Below are positions 40,149 to 49,243 of a stretch of 64,000 nucleotides of DNA, one piece after another. Position numbers and translations under genes: made by a program. The stretch comes from Cedecea neteri (GTDB lineage Bacteria; Pseudomonadota; Gammaproteobacteria; Enterobacterales; Enterobacteriaceae), in contig NZ_CP009458.1 in NCBI RefSeq assembly GCF_000758305.1, positions 4,154,001 to 4,218,000 of the forward strand, read 5' to 3'. Within the stretch, counting starts at the first letter, position 1. The number at the start of each line of letters is the position of its first letter. The notes beneath the pieces were generated by a model. It saw nothing but the letters and a program-made list of their open reading frames with translations, was not told the origin of the DNA and searched no databases.

Positions 40149-41669
40149 CTCTTCGCGGAGCACATCCACCACGGCCTGTGCCGTAGCCGCGGCCAGCAGC
40201 TTCTCACGGAAGGATTCATGCATAAGTCGCCGGGCTAAAACTGAGAAAATCCGCATATGTTGTGCCTGCTCCTGCTCACTGAGCGTCAACATAATCACCA
40301 GCTGTACCGCCACGTCCCCTCCCCAGTCCAGCGGGTCTGCCAGCCGCAGTACGGATATACTGCTGCGGGAAATCGCGGCGGACTTGCAGTGCGGAATGGC
40401 GATGGAAAAGCCCAGCGCGGTGGTAAAGACCGCCTCACGCTGCCAGATAGCCTGCTCGGCAAGCGTCGCGGAGACAGCCCGCCCCTGAACCTCAAGATTG
40501 TCCGTCAGCCGCTTAATCACCTCGTGCTTGCCATGAAGCTTTTCATCCAGAAACACCAGGGCCGGGCTAAACATGCCTTCTTCTTCACTTGCGACCACAG
40601 CAGCAAATTTTTTGCACTCCAGTTCATACCAGCGCAGCGCCACATCATCGGGTCTTGCCAGCACAAAACCATGTCCGGCGCCCAGCAAATATGTCCCCTC
40701 TCCTACGGCAAATAGTGGCTTCGTCGAAGCCAGGCACAATAGCGGCGTCGAAAGCGCACAAGCAAGTATTGCGGTATGAGACGTTTCACCGCCTGTCGGC
40801 ATCACAATCCCCCGCAGAGATGGCCCTTGTAGCATGAGCAACTGCCCCGGCGTCAGCACGCCATCGCTAATCACCAGCGTGTCTTCGTCCAGCTGCGGCA
40901 GCCCCAGCCGCAGGTCACCGGTCAGTTCGGCCGCAATTCGCAGGCCTAAATCAAAAACATCCAGCTCCCGCTGACGCAGATATTCACTGTCGCTTTGCCG
41001 GAAAGGCTCCCGCAGTACGTCCACCGCTTTTGCCAGCGCGGCCAGCGTATTACGGGCGTCATGCTCGTCCAGCAGGCACTCTGCAACGGTTTCATCGTCC
41101 AGCAACTGACTTTGCGCATCCAGAATCTGCGCCGCCTCACCCGCTTGCTGGCCGATCTCTTCCCGTAAACGCTGCCGTGCTGCCTGCAGCGCGACAATCA
41201 GCCGCTGTTGCTGCAGGGGAAAAGGTTCCTCATCGTGCCGCAGCGCCAGCACGTTAAGATCGATCTGCTCAACAAAAACGGCCTTTGCCAGCGCCGCCCC
41301 CGGACTAACGCCCTTACCTTGCCAAACTGGGGATGCACTTCGGGAAAGAAACACCGGCAGCGGTTGCTCTTCTTCAACGGCAACCGCCAGCGGCGAGTCA
41401 CTCTGCGCGAACTCATGCTCAATAAAATGGCCAAGCGCCTGCCAGGCCGCCTGCTCGTCCGGGCCTTCAATCAGCAGCTGGCATTCATCGCCAGCGGCAA
41501 CATCCGCCCCCACCAGCGCCAGCACGCTCTTAGCATCACCCTGGCGTGACTTAGTCTGGTTCACTAACGTCACCGCGGAAACAAAGCGTGAAGCTTGCCG
41601 CTCAAGTGCGCTGGCCGGCCTGGCATGAAGCCCGTTCACCAGCGGGCAACGAAATAAAAATGTCTGCAT
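40131..41669 (-). CDS. PTS phosphocarrier fusion: HPr, EI N-domain only, EIIA (fructose/mannitol type)
   Basis: Domains in order: HPr (1-88, phospho-His 15 in NGLHARPAS), EI N-terminal domain (about 112-350, phospho-His 298 in GGETSHTA), and fructose-type EIIA (about 365-512, His 427 in SIAIPHCKS). The PEP-binding C-terminal domain of enzyme I, about 300 residues, is absent, so this protein cannot take phosphate from PEP directly. It must receive it from the general EI/HPr. E. coli DhaM is a precedent for a truncated EI module. It is the last gene of the mannosidase cassette and lies 12 bases from it. Confidence 0.88.
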   Translation of the reverse strand: MQTFLFRCPLVNGLHARPASALERQASRFVSAVTLVNQTKSRQGDAKSVLALVGADVAAGDECQLLIEGPDEQAAWQALGHFIEHEFAQSDSPLAVAVEEEQPLPVFLSRSASPVWQGKGVSPGAALAKAVFVEQIDLNVLALRHDEEPFPLQQQRLIVALQAARQRLREEIGQQAGEAAQILDAQSQLLDDETVAECLLDEHDARNTLAALAKAVDVLREPFRQSDSEYLRQRELDVFDLGLRIAAELTGDLRLGLPQLDEDTLVISDGVLTPGQLLMLQGPSLRGIVMPTGGETSHTAILACALSTPLLCLASTKPLFAVGEGTYLLGAGHGFVLARPDDVALRWYELECKKFAAVVASEEEGMFSPALVFLDEKLHGKHEVIKRLTDNLEVQGRAVSATLAEQAIWQREAVFTTALGFSIAIPHCKSAAISRSSISVLRLADPLDWGGDVAVQLVIMLTLSEQEQAQHMRIFSVLARRLMHESFREKLLAAATAQAVVDVLREEVIILS

Positions 41670-41681
41670 GTTGATAGCCCC

Positions 41682-44270
41682 TTATTCAAATGAGCGAATG
41701 AGCCAGGAAACCGGCGTACCTGCTTCGACAGTGTCCGTTGGCGTGGCAGGTATTTCCGCCAGCGTGATCTGCTGCGGCGTAGCGTTTACTGCAGGGGGAA
41801 GGTTTTCCAGCACCGTCAGGCCTGGGTTCCAGCCTCGGAGCACCAACGCCTCTTCGTTTTGCGCTTTTTTCAGGGTGCTGAAATGCAGGGCACTCTCCCA
41901 GCTCAATACGCTGAAGTGCGGCGGGAAGATTTTTCCGTGGGGATTAGTGCGAAAACGAGACCAGCCAGAGTCCAGGTAGCCCAAAGCCGGGGTGCGCCAT
42001 TGCTCGATGGCCCGCCAGAACGCTAGGCTTTGCCCGTCGTTCATCGGCATGACGGCAAAATGAAACGCGTGGCGACCGGGTATTTGTGATTCCGGGGCTG
42101 GCAGCACCATGCCCGATGCCCGTCCGGGCCGCCATTCCAACGCGGGCCGCCCGAGCCAGCCCACGCTGCGGAACAGGGTAATAGCCAGCGTATCCGGCTG
42201 CCCGACGGGGATCTCGTACTCCCGCAGCCCGGCGGTCACCACACCAAGGCCACGCCGTGCCTGATGCATCATCACCAGGCTCTGCATTGGCCACAGCGAA
42301 GCAGGCGTTTCCGTCCAGTTTTCCTGCTGCCAGATCTCAAGCGCACGAGGGACATTTTCGCGCTCGATCAGGCCAAAAGGTTGATCGGCAAAATGGGTGG
42401 TCTGATGTACGCCGGTTGGTAGCTCAACCTGCAAACGGTGGTCACGCAGCGTGTTGTTCACTTCGACGTCAACATCCAGCCAGGCGCTATCGTGCGGCAG
42501 GGAAATCGTCATCACTGCGTCCAGCCGCGCATCCAGCCGCCTGGCCTGGCGTGCCTCCGCATCAACCGGCGCAGGCATATGCAGCGTTAGCTTCAGGGTG
42601 TCTTTGAGCACACCCCGCGTAAGGATGGCCTGCTGCAGGCAGCATTCGCTGCTAATCTTCCAGTCAACCGCCGGTGGCGAATAGTTATAGTTGTCCCCCG
42701 CGTCTTCGCCGTCGACCAGCCGCAGGATGTGCGGGTAAACTTCGCCCGTGCGTTTATCTGTCAGCGTAAGCTCTCCCGCTTTATGCTCCAGTCGTAGCCA
42801 GGCATTTTCCAGGCAATCGCTCTGCCTCGCTGGGATCTCAAACCCAGCGGCTTCTCCTTCCTGCAGGTAAAAAGTTTTATAGCCGCAGGCCGGTAGCGCC
42901 CTCGCCTCCAGCAAAATATGACATTTACGATACCAGGTTGTTGTGGTGCTGTTGGACAGCTCCTGCACCACCAGCGACATGTCCTGCGGCTCTTCATGCA
43001 GCAGCTGCCAGCGGCACGGATTACCCTCGCCATCCACGATGCGAAAGTCCTCTTCCGGGGTATAAAGCGTGAGACTCACCTGCGTATCGCGCCGTGCGGG
43101 CAGCGGGTTAAAGACCACGATTTTTTTCCCGTGCTGGTTCGCCTCAATCCCTTCCGCAAGCATTTTCATGTTCAGGTCAAACAGCTGTTCGGCACTCTCT
43201 TTGCCGGACTGCAAACGCCCCTTCACCATCTGGTTGACCCGGTCTGAATTGCAGCCGCCAATGCTGTCATGAGCGTGAGATTTCATTGCCTCCCGCCAAA
43301 TGTGCTCCACCGCCTGTTGCGGATAAGACAACCCCAGCCGCCAGTTGACCGCCAGCAAGGGCTCCAGCGTCTGGCTGACAAACTGTTCCAGCGAGACATT
43401 GAGCTGCTTGATATCCATTCGGGTAGAGAAAATGCCGCGATGAATACGCATGTATTTGGGGCTGAGCAGCTCGCCGCGCAAAACAGGCAGCTTGTGCTCG
43501 TCGCTCCGCAGAGCGGCGAAGAAATCGCTGAAGCTGCTTCGCCTGAAATGGTACTCACTCTGGCTGGTATTCAGTTTTTCCAGCGCAGCAGGTACCGCAT
43601 ATTCGAACGGCGACTGATCGTTGCCGTTGGGGAGCAGGAGGTGATTCGTGGCGGAAAAACGCGCCTGCTTTTCCAGAATCGGCGGTAATTTTTCAACCAG
43701 TTCCTGCGAAGCCGTGGGCAGCCACTTTGCGCAGCCGTAGCCCCAGGGGAGCACGGCGGTGAGCACCTGCTGCCCGCCCTGCGCCTGCCAGTTAAACTCA
43801 CTGGTCGGCACATCATGCTCGCTCCACCCACGCCAGAGCACCGCGCTGTCGATAGCGAACTCGCGAAGAAACATCGGTAGCTGCGCGCTTTGCCCGAATG
43901 AGTCAGGCACATAGCCCACCGGCATATAGCTGCCCCAGGCTTTACAATCCGCCAGCCCAAGCAGCAAATTGCGGGTGATTGACTCCGCACCGACGACCAG
44001 GAAATCGCTCTGCGTGTACCACGGGCCAATCAGTACCCGCCCGTCGGTAATTAATTTTTGCAGGCGTGCCCGGTGCTCTGACGCCACCTGTAAAAAATCC
44101 TCCAGCATCACCGTTTGGCCATCTAAAATAAACGGACCCAGCGCTTCGTCCTGCTCCAGCCGGGTGATTAAATCCAGCATGAAATAATAGAGCACGACTT
44201 TTGAGTCGTTCTCGGTGAAATACCACTCTCTGTCCCAGTGCGTGTGCTGAATTAAATGCACAGTCTTCAT
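41682..44270 (-). CDS. GH38 alpha-mannosidase, MngB-like
   Basis: The 862-residue protein begins MKTVHLIQHTHWDREWYFT, with zinc ligands His9, His11 and Asp13 typical of GH38, and has the nucleophile Asp123 in VPDSFGQSAQL. No signal peptide, so it acts in the cytoplasm on sugar brought in and phosphorylated by the PTS. E. coli MngB (877 residues) similarly cleaves 2-O-(6-phospho-mannosyl)-glycerate. Here the substrate is only inferred. It lies between the PTS fusion (12 bases) and EIIC (about 110 bases). Confidence 0.92.
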   Translation of the reverse strand: MKTVHLIQHTHWDREWYFTENDSKVVLYYFMLDLITRLEQDEALGPFILDGQTVMLEDFLQVASEHRARLQKLITDGRVLIGPWYTQSDFLVVGAESITRNLLLGLADCKAWGSYMPVGYVPDSFGQSAQLPMFLREFAIDSAVLWRGWSEHDVPTSEFNWQAQGGQQVLTAVLPWGYGCAKWLPTASQELVEKLPPILEKQARFSATNHLLLPNGNDQSPFEYAVPAALEKLNTSQSEYHFRRSSFSDFFAALRSDEHKLPVLRGELLSPKYMRIHRGIFSTRMDIKQLNVSLEQFVSQTLEPLLAVNWRLGLSYPQQAVEHIWREAMKSHAHDSIGGCNSDRVNQMVKGRLQSGKESAEQLFDLNMKMLAEGIEANQHGKKIVVFNPLPARRDTQVSLTLYTPEEDFRIVDGEGNPCRWQLLHEEPQDMSLVVQELSNSTTTTWYRKCHILLEARALPACGYKTFYLQEGEAAGFEIPARQSDCLENAWLRLEHKAGELTLTDKRTGEVYPHILRLVDGEDAGDNYNYSPPAVDWKISSECCLQQAILTRGVLKDTLKLTLHMPAPVDAEARQARRLDARLDAVMTISLPHDSAWLDVDVEVNNTLRDHRLQVELPTGVHQTTHFADQPFGLIERENVPRALEIWQQENWTETPASLWPMQSLVMMHQARRGLGVVTAGLREYEIPVGQPDTLAITLFRSVGWLGRPALEWRPGRASGMVLPAPESQIPGRHAFHFAVMPMNDGQSLAFWRAIEQWRTPALGYLDSGWSRFRTNPHGKIFPPHFSVLSWESALHFSTLKKAQNEEALVLRGWNPGLTVLENLPPAVNATPQQITLAEIPATPTDTVEAGTPVSWLIRSFE

Positions 44271-44379
44271 AACATCACCTTATTAACGTCTAAGGATAAA
44301 TATTTAAGGCGTAGCTATCCCCGGCATGAAATACCGTGAAAGCACAACTCATACAGCCTGAAATAAATTAACCGGGCGG

Positions 44380-45495
44380 CTAGCGCCCTACTTTAAATTT
44401 AGGCACGGCTGTCGAAGGTTTATTTTCAACGACAGTTTCACCCCGAAACACTAATAACGACCCCACAGCGATAATCCCCGCCCCGACGGCAATAGACAGC
44501 ACATAAATGGGCCATTGATCTACCGCCAGCCAGCCGTAAAAGCCCGAAATCGGCGCATGGTTTACCGCACCCAGGCCGACGGCCAATGCGGCCCCGGTGG
44601 CAGAACCCACCACGTTGATGATGATAATTTTGGGGTTTGCCAGCGCGAAAGGAATGGCCCCTTCAGATACGCCAATCAGGCCCATCAGCGTCGAAGCCTT
44701 GCCCGCCTCTCGCAGCGAAGCCGGGAAACGCTTAGCCCAAATGAGCGTTGCAACCCCGAGGCCAATCGGTGGGACGATAATCGCCACCTGTGCGGCAGTG
44801 TTGGGATCGTAAATCCCGGAAGCTAGCAGCGCCATCGCGGTGGTCACCGCCGCCTTGTTCACCGGGCCGCCCAGATCAAAACCCACCATTCCGCCCACAA
44901 CGGCGGCCAGGATGATTTTGTTCGTCCCGGACATCGCCAGCAGCCAGCTTTCCATCCCGTGATTCAGCGCAGCGAGCGGGCCGCCGATAATAAACGCCAT
45001 CACCATGCAGGTCAGCAGCGTGCCGCCCACCGGCAGGATAAAAATAGGGCCAGCCGAGGCCAGCGCAGCAGGCAGTTTGATCCAGGCTGCCAGCGCCCGC
45101 ACGATATAACCCGCGACAAAACCGGCGGCGAGCGCCCCAAGAAACCCGGTTCCCAGACTGCTGGCCAATAGTCCCCCCACCATCCCCGGCGCCAGGCCTG
45201 GCTTATTGGCGATAGCAAAGCTGATATACCCGGCGACCACCGGCAGCATCAGCGACAGCGCCAGGCCACCAAACCCGTCGAATTTATGCAGCATCTGCAC
45301 AATGATGCTCGCCGCCTGGGCGTGGCTGGCATCCCAGATATTATCAATGCCGTAGAGCGAAGCGCCGATGCGCGCAATGCCCATGATCACCGCCCCGGCG
45401 ATGACAAACGGCAGCATCCACGACACCCCGGTCATAATGGCATTTTTGACTTCTTTGCCGGTCGACATCCCCGCCTCTGCCCTGAATTTAGCCAT
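44380..45495 (-). CDS. PTS EIIC, fructose family permease
   Basis: The 371-residue membrane protein has about ten hydrophobic segments, with VSWMLPFVIAGAVIMGIARI near 25 and GLIGVSEGAIPFALANPK near 270, the family signature that binds sugar. It moves the sugar in while EIIB phosphorylates it. The start overlaps the EIIB stop by 8 bases. E. coli MngA carries A, B and C domains on one chain, whereas here they are split over three. Confidence 0.92.
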   Translation of the reverse strand: MAKFRAEAGMSTGKEVKNAIMTGVSWMLPFVIAGAVIMGIARIGASLYGIDNIWDASHAQAASIIVQMLHKFDGFGGLALSLMLPVVAGYISFAIANKPGLAPGMVGGLLASSLGTGFLGALAAGFVAGYIVRALAAWIKLPAALASAGPIFILPVGGTLLTCMVMAFIIGGPLAALNHGMESWLLAMSGTNKIILAAVVGGMVGFDLGGPVNKAAVTTAMALLASGIYDPNTAAQVAIIVPPIGLGVATLIWAKRFPASLREAGKASTLMGLIGVSEGAIPFALANPKIIIINVVGSATGAALAVGLGAVNHAPISGFYGWLAVDQWPIYVLSIAVGAGIIAVGSLLVFRGETVVENKPSTAVPKFKVGR

Positions 45496-45802
45496 TTGCT
45501 ATCTCCGCCTCTATCGCCTCAAATACGGCCTCGCCAAACTTGATAGGATCGGCCACGCTGCACTCTAGTTTCATCATGCCGTCAAAACGTTCTTTGCCGG
45601 TAATCGCCACATCAGCGGCAAGAATAACCGCGTCGGCCCGTGCAAGATCGTCAGCGGTAATTTCGTTTTCAACGCCCATGCTGCCCTGAGTTTCGACTTT
45701 CACCTCATGGCCGCGCTGTTGGCCAACCAGGGCCAGCGCTTCCGCAGCCATGTAGGTATGGGCGACGCCCGTAGGGCAAGCTGCAACACAAACGATATAC
45801 AT
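45488..45802 (-). CDS. PTS EIIB, fructose family
   Basis: The 104-residue protein has the phospho-Cys signature IVCVAACPTGVAHTYMAAEAL, with Cys9 accepting phosphate from EIIA. It is the first gene of the operon, behind an AAGGAG site, and overlaps EIIC by 8 bases. A strong terminator-like hairpin lies about 30 bases upstream of the ribosome site. Confidence 0.93.
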   Translation of the reverse strand: MYIVCVAACPTGVAHTYMAAEALALVGQQRGHEVKVETQGSMGVENEITADDLARADAVILAADVAITGKERFDGMMKLECSVADPIKFGEAVFEAIEAEIANG

Positions 45803-45833
45803 AACAACTCCTTATCTGGCTGAAGAATGGCAA

Positions 45834-45871
45834 TAAAAAAAGCACAATGGCTGAAAAGCGCATTGTGCTTT
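45834..45871 (-). terminator. Terminator-like hairpin in the leader of the PTS operon
   Basis: On minus: AAAGCACAATG, an 11-base loop, CATTGTGCTTT, then more T residues. The perfect 11-bp stem and T-run lie 25-70 bases before the EIIB ATG. It may be a transcription attenuator or the end of an upstream transcript. Confidence 0.8.
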
Positions 45872-46508
45872 GGGGACGAACAACGGCCAGCATCGCGGCG
45901 TCTCCGGCATCACCACCGGCGTGAAGACACATCATCAGCTGATGCAGGCTGGAAATACGGCACAAGAACGAGAGTTCATAGCGTTTGCGAACGGCCAGGC
46001 GGTGCGGGCGTGCAACGCTATGCCCTCTTTTTAATGACGGAGAATGTGAATAGCGAAGCGAATGATATAGAGTCTCTGCGCTGCACCATAGCCGGGACCA
46101 GTTCACGACACAGGCGTTATCGAGAGAATCAAAATAAACGGCGTCGTCTTTTTCTAGTTCACTCACGCTATTAAACCAGCAGCTATTATTCAGCCAAACG
46201 CGCGCCTTGTTGCCAAGCATCAGCAACATAAAGCGAAAAAGCGTTATGACCCGAACAATATAAACGCGCATAGTTTCCCCCATTAACCTTCCCGCAGTGT
46301 AGACAGTTCGAAAAATAACAAACGTGACTTTACGCACAGTTATGTAAACACGAAAAACCCTCTTTTTATAATGGGTAAATGGCATTGAAATACACACAAA
46401 AAATTAAATGATGTCAGGGAAGAGAATGAAATAAATAGGCTGAGGCCAACGAAGAGTTTTAAAGCGGGAAAGTATACATCCTGAGCCACGCAAATGCAGG
46501 TGGCTCAT
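45872..46508. other. Non-coding region upstream of the PTS operon
   Basis: Length is 637 bases. Both strands have reading frames (for example 45827-46174 plus and 45705-46397 minus) but neither has a supported start or family. No regulator gene is present, unlike E. coli mngR. The promoter of the minus-strand operon should lie here. Confidence 0.4.
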
Positions 46509-46589
46509 CGGGCAATCGGCATACACGTACTCCCCTTCTCGTGAAAAGTGCCAGTCTGAGTATAACCAGATTTATGACAAGACTATGAC
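46509..46589. repeat. Right copy of the 81-bp direct repeat
   Basis: It matches 40068-40148 at 78 of 81 positions and starts with the first codons of yedJ (read on minus) with no gene body attached. With the left copy it brackets the PTS/mannosidase cassette. Confidence 0.92.
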
Positions 46590-46824
46590 ATCTGTCGGTG
46601 AGCGTGCTCAGATGGCGGGTTTACAGCGGCAATGGCAGACGCCATTAAGCGAGAGCAAATAAAGCCAATAACACGCGTAACGCTTATTTATTTTAATACC
46701 TTAATTCTTTTAATTAAGGGGATTTAAGAGGCGCCAGCATACCCTTTGTGTTTAATTATCCGGCGGCTTATCAATGTTTATTGATGGACAGCCGTACACC
46801 AAACAAACAGAGGGTTTTTAAACC

Positions 46825-47376
46825 ATGAAAAAATCAATGGCCGCATGCGCGATTCTTGCCGCTTTAGGCGTATTTTCCTCGACGGCTTTTGCCGAAGAGC
46901 GGCAGTGGGATGAGATGAGTAAATCAACGATGACAGTATCACCCACGATCGTCAAAAGCAGTGATCTATCTATCCACATCGAAGATGCCAACGATATAAC
47001 CGGCAATTTGGGGCCCAACCAACCTCTATTTACCATAAAGATTAATGCATCTGCTGATGCAAAGATTGCCATGGGTACACCCGGGGCCGCCCGCGGTACA
47101 GTATTACGTGCTGGAGGATTGTTGATGACAACAGGAGATACCGGAGCCTGGCTTACTGGCAAAATTCCCGAAGAGTATAGAGATGCTCTGACGAGAGATT
47201 CCGCATATTTCTTTACCGGTGTTAACCAAAAAGATTCCCTTAGCGAAGTACTGCTATTAGAAGGTCAGGATCAGTACGCTATCAACATTGTTACTGATGA
47301 CGACCAAACTGTAGACACCTACATCAAGCCGGGGAATTATACCTTCGATCTCCTTGCTCAAGCATATACAGAATAG
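46825..47376 (+). CDS. Secreted pilin-like protein 1
   Basis: The 183-residue protein has a signal peptide (about 1-24, ending STAFAEE). The mature part is beta-rich and cysteine-free, with a C-terminal GNYTFDLLAQAYTE strand like the last strand of Saf/Myf/Psa-type pilins. I recognise no exact family, and no chaperone or usher gene lies nearby. It is 52 bases upstream of a diverged paralogue with the same C-terminal pattern. Codon use is AT-richer than neighbours, suggesting transfer. It may be a polymer subunit or a monomeric surface protein. Confidence 0.7.
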   Translation: MKKSMAACAILAALGVFSSTAFAEERQWDEMSKSTMTVSPTIVKSSDLSIHIEDANDITGNLGPNQPLFTIKINASADAKIAMGTPGAARGTVLRAGGLLMTTGDTGAWLTGKIPEEYRDALTRDSAYFFTGVNQKDSLSEVLLLEGQDQYAINIVTDDDQTVDTYIKPGNYTFDLLAQAYTE

Positions 47377-47428
47377 TTTCTGTACCGATATTTATCTGGT
47401 CTTTATTTTTTAATCTTTAGGTGATCCC

Positions 47429-47965
47429 ATGATTCGTCCATATTCAGTTTTTCTAGGGGCCTTAGCACTGACATGTGCATTTAACGCCTCAGCACTCCCA
47501 ACATTTACTGGCCCTATTGCAACTGCAAGTGCAAATATAAAAGTCACTCAGAGCAGTCAAATAGACCTGATTGCCGACTTGGTAGCTGATACTCTCCCAG
47601 ACAATACAGCTGAACTGGTTGGCAAGCATTTATTTAGGATTTCGCTTACCTCTGCTGATAAAAACATAAAAATTGCGCTAGCTGGTGATATGGATACAGT
47701 TATTGATGGTAACGGTCTTGTTCACAGTTCGGTAAAAGATAATGGAACTAAGCTCATAGGTGTGATTGAGGATAGTTTTAAAGATCAAGTCACGTCTGAT
47801 TCATCGTTTATTCCACCAACTGCCAATCAGTCGGCAGACGCTGCCGCGTTACTGTTAACGGGTGAAGACATGTACAGGATTTATTTCAAAGCGGCTGACG
47901 TCGAACAAAATATTGCGGCAGGAGCATACGATTTTAACTTCGTTGCCCAGGCCTATACGGATTAA
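47429..47965 (+). CDS. Secreted pilin-like protein 2
   Basis: The 178-residue protein starts MIRPYSVFLGALALTCAFNA with a signal peptide to about residue 22 (NASA). The mature part begins LPTFTGPIATASANIKVTQS and ends GAYDFNFVAQAYTD, parallel to the preceding protein's end. No cysteines. The pair is probably co-transcribed and ends in the hairpin at 47982-48016. Function unknown; pilin-like character is inferred from size, export signal and strand pattern. Confidence 0.7.
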   Translation: MIRPYSVFLGALALTCAFNASALPTFTGPIATASANIKVTQSSQIDLIADLVADTLPDNTAELVGKHLFRISLTSADKNIKIALAGDMDTVIDGNGLVHSSVKDNGTKLIGVIEDSFKDQVTSDSSFIPPTANQSADAAALLLTGEDMYRIYFKAADVEQNIAAGAYDFNFVAQAYTD

Positions 47966-47981
47966 TTAAGTCCTGGTCACA

Positions 47982-48016
47982 GCATAAGAGACATATCCAG
48001 AATATGTCTCTTATGC
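47982..48016 (+). terminator. Hairpin terminator after the pilin-like genes
   Basis: GCATAAGAGACATAT, CCAGA, ATATGTCTCTTATGC: a perfect 15-bp stem. The T-tract is poor (TTAT), so efficiency is uncertain. Confidence 0.7.
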
Positions 48017-48053
48017 TTATAAACAGCAACTATATCACAGTACGAACAAGCGC

Positions 48054-48326
48054 TTAGCGCAGCCGGTTGTCGCGAACGCGAACGGGATAAGCACGCGGCC
48101 TTGTGTACCACGCTATCCAGCCCAGCACCGCCGCCACCGAGCCAAGCACCAGCAACCCCATCAGCGCGCCGAGAAGTTTGCCGCTGAAGGTGCCTAAATC
48201 GCCGCTGGTTACCCCGCTGACGACCCAAAAATAACGCACCATCGCCCAAACGATGTACAAACAAAAAGCATAGAACAGCCACAGCGCAATTTTGCCGCCG
48301 GGGCTGCGAGTTGGTTTCGCATCCAT
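48054..48326 (-). CDS. Small inner membrane protein, two spans
   Basis: The 90-residue protein has two hydrophobic segments (about 13-35 and 50-72) and a basic C-terminal tail (RPRAYPVRVRDNRLR). Sequence begins MDAKPTRSPGGKIALWLFYA. I do not recognise a characterised family. It is transcribed toward the pilin-like pair. A plausible real gene by hydropathy and length. Confidence 0.6.
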   Translation of the reverse strand: MDAKPTRSPGGKIALWLFYAFCLYIVWAMVRYFWVVSGVTSGDLGTFSGKLLGALMGLLVLGSVAAVLGWIAWYTRPRAYPVRVRDNRLR

Positions 48327-48805
48327 AACGTTCGACCTAACTTTTCAACTGAAACAAAAACGGGTTGTCGACGGCAGTTCCCCTGCCGCCTGAATGTGAT
48401 TTTTATCACACTAACGGATTAGACGAACCGCTATAAGCGTTAAATTTTGTTTCAAATCAAAGTCTGCTCGGCATAAATCGGCTTTGCCAGTGGGGTTTGA
48501 TTTAGCTTAAGGAAAATTCTTAATCGCGGTGAGGCCTCTCGATGGAGGTTTATTTATGTTCTCTGCGCCTTTTATCCCACTTTTCTTTCAACATCTTCGG
48601 GAGTGTTCTTCAGCCTGGTGGTTATTCCGTTCACCCATAGATCTGTTTTCCCTGCATGTTCAGAGCACGGTGAACGTGTCAGGGAGATAACGCCATCCCC
48701 CGAACAGCCTCGGCACCCGGCGAGCTCATCGCCGCTGAAGCGGTAAACCCACCGGCTATCACCCAAACATTCGGGGTTGTTGAGAAAGAACCGGGAACAC
48801 TTATT
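48327..48805. other. Non-coding region with a Cys-rich minus-strand frame
   Basis: A minus-strand frame at about 48572-48865 begins inside the dispersed repeat and encodes segments such as GDELAGCRGCSGDGVISLTR and KTDLWVNGITTRLKNTPED. The start lies in the repeat and no ribosome site is seen. I read it as a remnant of a repeated element rather than a gene. Confidence 0.35.
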
Positions 48806-48910
48806 CCCCTCACCCCGGCCCTCTCCCCAAAGGGAGAGGGAGAAAACAAAAGCTGCGGGAAACATTGTTTATTCCCTCTCCCTTCCAGGGAGAGGGTTAG
48901 GGTGAGGGTA
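48806..48910. repeat. Dispersed inverted repeat, locus 3
   Basis: The left arm CCCCTCACCCCGGCCCTCTC and the right arm CCCTTCCAGGGAGAGGGTTA then GGGTGAGGG enclose about 60 bases. Same family as 14213-14310 and 32038-32262. Confidence 0.88.
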
Positions 48911-49243
48911 AGAAGCGACGCTGCGTTTTAAGTCAGCGCTAAACATAAAGCGAGGCACGGTTCCGGCTTAAATCGCCTCCGTTTTCTCTCCGACTGGCCA
49001 GGGTCCGGCCGTCGGGAACGGCCGAAGAGACGTTCACATGTACAGTAACCACATAAAGAACAGAGCGGGAAGTGAACGGAACCTTAACAGAACCCACACA
49101 AACCCAGGTATTTGTGACTAAGTGGCAGTTTCTTGCTTAGAGAAAAAACAACTCAGGAAGAGAGATAAAAATACCCTTTATTCCCTTCCCTCAATATTTC
49201 CTCTCTGAAATATAAACGAACGAATTTAATTTCCATTACCGGG
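48911..49243. other. Intergenic region before the mgtB leader
   Basis: It has a short CGGCCGT/ACGGCCG hairpin near 49011-49030 and is otherwise featureless. No gene supported. Confidence 0.35.

Noticed and set aside
40131..41669. Loss of the EI C-domain read as a frameshift or assembly gap
   Set aside because: The frame runs unbroken from HPr to EIIA, all three His motifs are intact, and a similar truncated EI exists in DhaM.
45705..46397. A 230-codon minus frame upstream of and overlapping EIIB
   Set aside because: It runs out of frame into EIIB and over the terminator hairpin, with no family pattern. Any real leader peptide in it cannot be chosen by eye.
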